Positions 49,021-53,293 of a stretch of 53,293 nt of DNA are shown here, one piece after another. The stretch lies in assembly GCA_945834475.1 (NCBI GenBank), contig CAMAHK010000007.1:1-53293 (forward strand). The letters run 5' to 3'. Within the stretch, counting starts at the first letter, position 1. Each line of letters starts with the position of its first letter. Made by a program: the position numbers and the translations under genes. Below the pieces are notes generated by a model. It worked only from the letters and a program-made list of their open reading frames with translations. It had not been told where the DNA came from and ran no database searches. The stretch comes from an uncultured Verrucomicrobiota bacterium. Its GTDB lineage: Bacteria > Verrucomicrobiota > Kiritimatiellia > RFP12 > UBA1067.

Positions 49021-50742
49021 TTAGGCCTTCGCCTCGGTCCTGATCTTCGCGAGGAAGTCCGGCATCGTCATCGCGCCGAGGTCGCCTTCGCCCGTCTGGC
49101 GGACGGAGACCGTGCCCGACGCCTCGTCCCGGGGACCGACGACGAGCTTGTACGGCACCTTCCAGACCGACGCCTCGCGGATCTTCGCGCCAAGCTTCTC
49201 GGCCGAGTCATCGACCGTCACGCGGTAGCCGGCGGCCATGAGCTCGTACTGGATCTTGCGGGCGTACTCGAGCGCCTTGTCGGAAATCGGAAGAACACGG
49301 ATCTGCTCCGGCGCGAGCCAGAACGGGAACGCGCCCGCGTAGTGCTCGATGAGAATGCCGATGAAGCGCTCGAGCGAACCGAGGACCGCGCGGTGAAGCA
49401 TCACCGGATGGTGCTTCTTGCCGTCCGCCCCGACATACTCGGCGTTGAGACGCTCCGCGCTGGGAAGCTGGTAGTCGAGCTGGATCGTGCCGCACTGCCA
49501 CTGGCGGGCGAGCGCGTCGACAAGCGTGAACTCGAGCTTCGGACCGTAGAACGCGCCTTCGCCGGGCTGGATCTCGTACGCGAGGCCCGCCGCCGTGCAG
49601 GCCGCCGCGAGGGCCGCCTCGGCGTGCTGCCACGTCTCGATCGCGCCGACGTGATCCTCGGGCATCGTGGAGAGCTTGACGAGAAGGTTCTTCTCGAAGC
49701 CAAAGTCGGAGTAGACATCCTTCAAGAGACGGCAGAACTTCGCGACTTCCTCCTCGATCTGCTCCTCGGTGCAGAGGATGTGCGCATCGTCCTGCACGAA
49801 GCCACGGACGCGCATGATGCCGTGGAGCGTGCCGCTCGGCTCGTTGCGCGCGCAGTGACCGAACTCGGCGAGACGGAGCGGCAGATCCTTGTAGCTGCGT
49901 GTGCGGCTCTTGAAGATCTCGATCGCGCCCGGACAGTTCATCGGCTTCACCGCGAAGAGACGCTTCTCGCTCTCGGTGACGAACATGTTCTTCTGGTAAT
50001 GGCCCCAATGGCCGCTGCGCTCCCAGAGCGAACGCGGCATCAGTGCGGGCGTATTGACCTCGCAGTAGCCGTCGGCCACCAGTTTCTTGCGCATGTAGTC
50101 CTGCAGCGTCACATAGACCGACCACCCGCGCGGATGCCAGAAGACCTGGCCCGGATTCTCGGGGTCGATGTGGAAGAGGTCCAGCTCGACGCCGAGCTTG
50201 CGGTGGTCGCGGCGCTTCGCCTCCTCGGCGCGCTCGACGATCGCGTCCATCTCCGCCTGGTCCTTGGCGATGATGCCGTAGACACGCTGGAGCATCTTGT
50301 TGTTGACGTCGCCGCGGTAGTAGGAGCCCGCGACGCGCATCAGCTTGACGACACCGATCTCCTTCGCGTGGTTGACATGTGGACCGCGGCACATCTCAAC
50401 ATAGTCGCCGACCGTATAAGTCGAGATCGTGACGCCGTCTGCGACGACGTCTGCGAGACGCTCGAGCTTGTACTTCTGCCCCGCTAGGAGCTTCGCGGCC
50501 TCGTCAGCCGAGACCTCCTTGCGGACGAACGGCTCGTCGAGCGCGATGAGACGCGAGATCTCCGCCTCGATCTTCGGGAAGTCTTCCGGCGACAGGCGGT
50601 GCGGCAGGTCGAAATCATAGTAGAAGCCCTCATCCGTGGCAGGCCCGATGTCGACCTGCACATCCTCGAACAGATTCATGATCGCCCGCGCCATCAGGTG
50701 CGCGGCGGAATGACGCCTCATCTCAACAGTAACTTCAGACAT
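49021..50742 (-). CDS. thrS: Threonyl-tRNA synthetase lacking the TGS domain
   Basis: This 573-residue class II synthetase starts directly in the editing domain, with His11-x3-His15 (HSAAHLMARA) and the YTVGDYVEMCRGPHV segment. The catalytic core has MNCPGAIEIFKS, the LAEFGHCARNEPSGTLHGIMRVRGF motif 2 region and GAFYGPKLEF; the anticodon-binding domain ends the protein. Most ThrS proteins have about 640 residues with an N-terminal TGS domain of about 60, which is missing. The ATG at 50742 has a strong AAGGAGA site and a promoter close by, so the short form is real rather than a misplaced start. Confidence 0.95.
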   Translation of the reverse strand: MSEVTVEMRRHSAAHLMARAIMNLFEDVQVDIGPATDEGFYYDFDLPHRLSPEDFPKIEAEISRLIALDEPFVRKEVSADEAAKLLAGQKYKLERLADVVADGVTISTYTVGDYVEMCRGPHVNHAKEIGVVKLMRVAGSYYRGDVNNKMLQRVYGIIAKDQAEMDAIVERAEEAKRRDHRKLGVELDLFHIDPENPGQVFWHPRGWSVYVTLQDYMRKKLVADGYCEVNTPALMPRSLWERSGHWGHYQKNMFVTESEKRLFAVKPMNCPGAIEIFKSRTRSYKDLPLRLAEFGHCARNEPSGTLHGIMRVRGFVQDDAHILCTEEQIEEEVAKFCRLLKDVYSDFGFEKNLLVKLSTMPEDHVGAIETWQHAEAALAAACTAAGLAYEIQPGEGAFYGPKLEFTLVDALARQWQCGTIQLDYQLPSAERLNAEYVGADGKKHHPVMLHRAVLGSLERFIGILIEHYAGAFPFWLAPEQIRVLPISDKALEYARKIQYELMAAGYRVTVDDSAEKLGAKIREASVWKVPYKLVVGPRDEASGTVSVRQTGEGDLGAMTMPDFLAKIRTEAKA

Positions 50743-50765
50743 ATCTCTCCTTGTGATAGTTTAGT

Positions 50766-50774
50766 ATTATACCA
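50766..50774 (-). promoter_or_regulatory. Extended -10 promoter of thrS-thiD
   Basis: TGGTATAAT places TATAAT at 50771-50766. The leader is only about 17 bases, so there is no room for a T-box or other threonine-responsive element. No good -35 is seen. The interval up to the acyltransferase (50775-50894) holds nothing else I recognise. Confidence 0.65.
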
Positions 50775-50894
50775 CAAATCAGCATACCAGAGGCCAACGA
50801 ATTACAGCCCTGTATCAATAAGCGGGTGTGATTTTTCCGTGTAACATCCACTCCCCTTTAAGGATTTCAAAATTCTGAAAAATCTTGACTCCTT

Positions 50895-51269
50895 TCAAAT
50901 CGTCTTCAAGACTTTCGCCGGAACGCCGCCGACAATGGTGCGCGGCGGCACGTCCTTCGCCACGACCGCACCCGCGCCGACAATCGCACCGTCGCCGATC
51001 GTGACACCCGGCAGGATCGTCACGTGGGCGCCGATCCACACCTTGTCGCCAATCCGAACCGGCTTCGCCCACATGGAGGCGCGGTCGTCGGGATCCTGTT
51101 CGTGGTTTAGGGTCGCGATGACGGTCTGCGGACCGATGAGGACGTCGTCCCCGATCCAGATTCCGCCCTGGTCCTGGAACTGACAGCCCGCGTTGACGAA
51201 GACGCGCGGCGACCCCGCAACAATCTTTTCACCCGACGCCATCCGCTTCCTGTATTCTGCCGCTGTCAC
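50895..51269 (-). CDS. Hexapeptide-repeat O-acetyltransferase, short form
   Basis: This 124-residue protein consists mostly of left-handed beta-helix repeats: [36 protein letters not shown] with the catalytic His, then [31 protein letters not shown]. It resembles maltose/galactoside O-acetyltransferases, which have about 185 residues; the N-terminal helical part is largely missing. It starts with GTG at 51269, 14 bases after dxs, without a strong ribosome-binding site. It probably acetylates a sugar or similar alcohol; the substrate is unknown. Confidence 0.82.
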   Translation of the reverse strand: MTAAEYRKRMASGEKIVAGSPRVFVNAGCQFQDQGGIWIGDDVLIGPQTVIATLNHEQDPDDRASMWAKPVRIGDKVWIGAHVTILPGVTIGDGAIVGAGAVVAKDVPPRTIVGGVPAKVLKTI

Positions 51270-51283
51270 GGATCAATCTCTGC

Positions 51284-53032
51284 TCACGCGTGCGCGAGGA
51301 CATCGGCTGAGATTTTCTCGACCGTCAGGCCGGCGCGCGTGAGGAGGTCCTTCGGATCAAAACGGTCCTCAAACTTCTTGGGCGCGCCCTTGACCAGCAC
51401 CTTGAGTCCGTGCGCCGCCGCGACACGCGCGACCTTCTCGCCGAAGCCGCCGGCGATCACGCCGTCCTCAAGCGTGACGACAAGCTCGTGGTCGTTCGCC
51501 AGGTCCGCGATCAGCGCCTCGTCGATATCGCCCGCATAGCGTGGATTGACCACCGTCGGATCAAGTCCCTTCTTACGCAGTTTCGCCGCGACCTCCTGCG
51601 CAAGCGGGAAGAACGCGCCGAGCCCGAAAAGCGCCACCTTCTTGCCGCGATGGGCAACCTGGAACTTTCCGATGTCGGCGTAGTCCGTGGCGACGGGAAT
51701 CGTCGCTGGCGTGTTGCCGCGTTCCCACATCCGGATGACGACCGGACGCGCACGCTGCGTGAGCGCCCAATCAAGCATCGCGAAGTATTCCGCCTCGCTC
51801 GTGGGACAGAGAAAGACAAGGTTCGGGATGTTCGACGCCATCGGGATGTCAAAGAAGCCGATGTGCGTCACGTCGTTCATTGCCGAAAGTCCGTTCGCGC
51901 AAACGACGATTACCGCCGGATTCGAGTTCACCGCGAGATCGTGCGACAGCTGGTCGTACGTGCGCTGCAGGAAGGTCGAGGCGACGAACCAGACGGGACG
52001 CGCCCCGCCCTTCGCGAGCGCACTCGAAAAGGCGACCGCATGTTCCTCGCAGATGCCGGGATCGACGAACTGCTTCCCGGCGCGATCGCGGCGCGGCTTG
52101 GTGAAGCCGCCGAAAATCGGCACCGCCGCGTTGATGACGCAGAGCGTCTTGTCCGTCTCCATGCGCTTCAGGAGCCACTCGGCCGTGCGGTCGTGGACGC
52201 TTTCGCCGAATTCCTGCAGGGGCTTGCCCGTCTCGAGGTTCCACGGCATCGACCAATGCCAGGGCTCCTTGTTTTCGGTCGCGTACTTGTAGCCGTGCCC
52301 CTTCTCGGTATTGACGTGGACGACGACCGGATGATCGATGTCCTTCACCTGCTCGAACGCGGCAATCAGCTTGTGGACGTCATTGCCCTCGTCGACATAC
52401 AGGTAGTCGAGCCCGAGCGCCTTGAAGAAATTGCAGGGATCAGCCCCCTTCGTCTTGCGGAGCTTCTGCAAAGACCCGAGGAAACCGCCGTGGTTCTCGG
52501 CGATGGACATCTGATTGTCGTTAAAGATGACGATCGCATTGCCGCCCTGCTCGCCCAGGTTGTTGAGACCCTCGAAGGCCATGCCGCCCGTGAGCGACCC
52601 ATCGCCGATGACCGCGATGACATTGTACTTTTCGCCCTTGAGGTCACGCGCCTTCGCGAGTCCGCAAGCGAGCGAGACGGATGTTGAGGTGTGTCCGACG
52701 ATGAAATGGTCGTGCGGCGATTCGCCCGGCTCGGAATAACCGGAGATGTCGTCGTACTTCGCCGGATCGAGATACGCGGCCATGCGACCCGTCAGCATCT
52801 TGTGCGGATAAGCCTGATGCGAGACGTCAAAGATAATCTTGTCGACGGGCGAATTGAAGACGTAGTGGAGCGCAACGGTGGCCTCCAGGAAGCCGAGATT
52901 CGGCCCCACATGCCCGCCATGTGCCGCGATGCGGGTCAGCATCGTCTCGCGCAGCTGGTCGCAGAGCGCGTCAAGCTGGTCGACAGGAACCTTCTTCAAG
53001 GCCTCTGGCCCGGTAATTTCACGCAAATCCAT
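51284..53032 (-). CDS. dxs: 1-deoxy-D-xylulose-5-phosphate synthase
   Basis: This 582-residue thiamine-diphosphate enzyme makes DXP from pyruvate and glyceraldehyde-3-phosphate, the first step of the MEP isoprenoid pathway. Motifs include HGGHVGPNLG, VSHQAYPHKMLTGR, the TPP motif GDGSLTGGMAFEGLNN and the transketolase-like central domain with FFDIPMASNIPNL. The ATG at 53032 is preferred because GAGGAGGGG precedes it at 7 bases; a longer frame reaching 53080 has no such site. It is somewhat shorter than the usual 620 residues. Confidence 0.96.
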   Translation of the reverse strand: MDLREITGPEALKKVPVDQLDALCDQLRETMLTRIAAHGGHVGPNLGFLEATVALHYVFNSPVDKIIFDVSHQAYPHKMLTGRMAAYLDPAKYDDISGYSEPGESPHDHFIVGHTSTSVSLACGLAKARDLKGEKYNVIAVIGDGSLTGGMAFEGLNNLGEQGGNAIVIFNDNQMSIAENHGGFLGSLQKLRKTKGADPCNFFKALGLDYLYVDEGNDVHKLIAAFEQVKDIDHPVVVHVNTEKGHGYKYATENKEPWHWSMPWNLETGKPLQEFGESVHDRTAEWLLKRMETDKTLCVINAAVPIFGGFTKPRRDRAGKQFVDPGICEEHAVAFSSALAKGGARPVWFVASTFLQRTYDQLSHDLAVNSNPAVIVVCANGLSAMNDVTHIGFFDIPMASNIPNLVFLCPTSEAEYFAMLDWALTQRARPVVIRMWERGNTPATIPVATDYADIGKFQVAHRGKKVALFGLGAFFPLAQEVAAKLRKKGLDPTVVNPRYAGDIDEALIADLANDHELVVTLEDGVIAGGFGEKVARVAAAHGLKVLVKGAPKKFEDRFDPKDLLTRAGLTVEKISADVLAHA

Positions 53033-53049
53033 ATTCAAACCCCTCCTCA

Positions 53050-53163
53050 TCAGTTGCACTTCATCTTGAGCCCCCGGCATGCAGACACCGTCGAATTCTC
53101 AGTTTCCTGCTCGCAGCTCCCGCACCCACGCGCGGATGGCCGACTCGTCCAAATGCGTCTCAT
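53050..53163 (-). CDS. Possible 37-residue ORF upstream of dxs
   Basis: An ATG at 53163 overlaps the stop of the preceding partial gene (ATGA), and the frame runs 37 codons to a TGA just before the dxs ribosome-binding site. The product is Cys- and Arg-rich and unrecognised. The position fits translational coupling, but composition gives no support, so it may be chance. Confidence 0.2.
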   Translation of the reverse strand: MRRIWTSRPSARGCGSCEQETENSTVSACRGLKMKCN

Positions 53164-53293
53164 TTCGTCGCCTCAATCACGGCTCCGACTTCTTCACAGA
53201 GCTTCTTCGTCAGTTCTTCAAGTGTTGGGCCATTGAGAAACGCCGCACGTTCGGCTGGATCGTAATACCCCCACTCGGCAATCCGCCAGTCGG
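53160..53293 (-). CDS. C-terminal end of an unidentified protein (partial at window edge)
   Basis: The last 43 codons of a gene entering from the right edge read as a plausible soluble protein tail (DWRIAEWGYYDPAERAAFLN, then LEELTKKLCEEVGAVIEATK) and end with TGA at 53162-53160. It is too short to name. It would be upstream of dxs in the same transcription unit; xseB or ispA often sit there, but this tail does not clearly match either. Confidence 0.55.
   Translation of the reverse strand, partial: DWRIAEWGYYDPAERAAFLNGPTLEELTKKLCEEVGAVIEATK

Noticed and set aside
50743-50770. A T-box or threonine attenuator upstream of thrS
   Set aside because: The distance from the promoter to the start codon leaves a leader of only about 17 bases.
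50815-51072. An 85-codon frame overlapping the end of the acetyltransferase gene
   Set aside because: It lies in another frame of a gene with clear hexapeptide repeats and has no start signal. Only its last codons extend into non-coding sequence.

Overview
This window looks like chromosome from a diderm, Gram-negative-type bacterium. It carries bamA-skp-lpxD, an outer-membrane barrel protein, outer-membrane-directed lipoprotein logic and a lysine/threonine branch enzyme pair (asd, hom). Base composition is roughly 58-60 % G+C over most of the window, with an AT-richer left edge. The RHS protein with thrombospondin-3-like calcium repeats, the paired GYF-domain proteins, a DUF3127 protein and the recurring TGATATAAT promoters fit a member of the PVC group, perhaps a gut-type Kiritimatiellia (Verrucomicrobiota). 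That placement is inference; there is no rRNA or taxonomic marker search behind it. No stretch looks like a complete prophage or plasmid.

Layout. At the left edge (1-8357) a three-gene unit encodes a small secreted protein, a 2384-residue RHS/YD-repeat protein ending in a Tae4-like peptidoglycan amidase domain, and a lipoprotein overlapping it by ATGA that is the natural candidate for its immunity protein. Next comes a small plus-strand island (8478-9638): the N-terminal scrap of a large serine recombinase, a HigB/HigA-type toxin-antitoxin pair, a terminator and a possible small gene. It lies beside tRNA-Arg(CCG) and tRNA-Ser(GCT). Apart from this island every supported gene is on the minus strand.

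The rest is core genome in tightly packed operons, mostly joined by ATGA overlaps. Right to left in transcription order these are: dxs-acyltransferase; thrS-thiD; rplM-rpsI; a DEAD-box helicase, then bamA-skp-lpxD-porin-asd-recN-aroB-like-HAD; comEC; nnrD-CaCA antiporter-cmk-ABC permease-exonuclease; a FlbD-like gene; rpsT; pgk-DUF3127-prmC-NYN nuclease; ferredoxin-metal permease-BrkB-PflX-like radical SAM; hom-agcS-GYF1-GYF2-TPR-dus-glycosyltransferase-tdk-nucleotidase; tmk-holB; nagA. tdk, the pyrimidine nucleotidase and tmk form a thymidylate salvage group.

Three sequence-level themes stand out. First, degenerate tandem repeats of 6, 7 or 8 bases occur at about a dozen places, both between genes and in frame inside conserved enzymes (Dus twice, PrmC, the PflX-like protein, ThiD, a glycosyltransferase, an antiporter). 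They are often next to a perfect inverted repeat, and the same unit families recur at distant loci. Second, large palindromes are inserted in frame in coding sequence (ABC permease, ThiD, helicase tail). Third, promoters are mostly extended -10 type (TGnTATAAT). Several are built on the stop codon of the upstream gene, and several sit 9-12 bases from the start codon, which predicts leaderless or nearly leaderless mRNAs. All coordinates and motifs were read by eye; family names come from motif recognition, not database searches.
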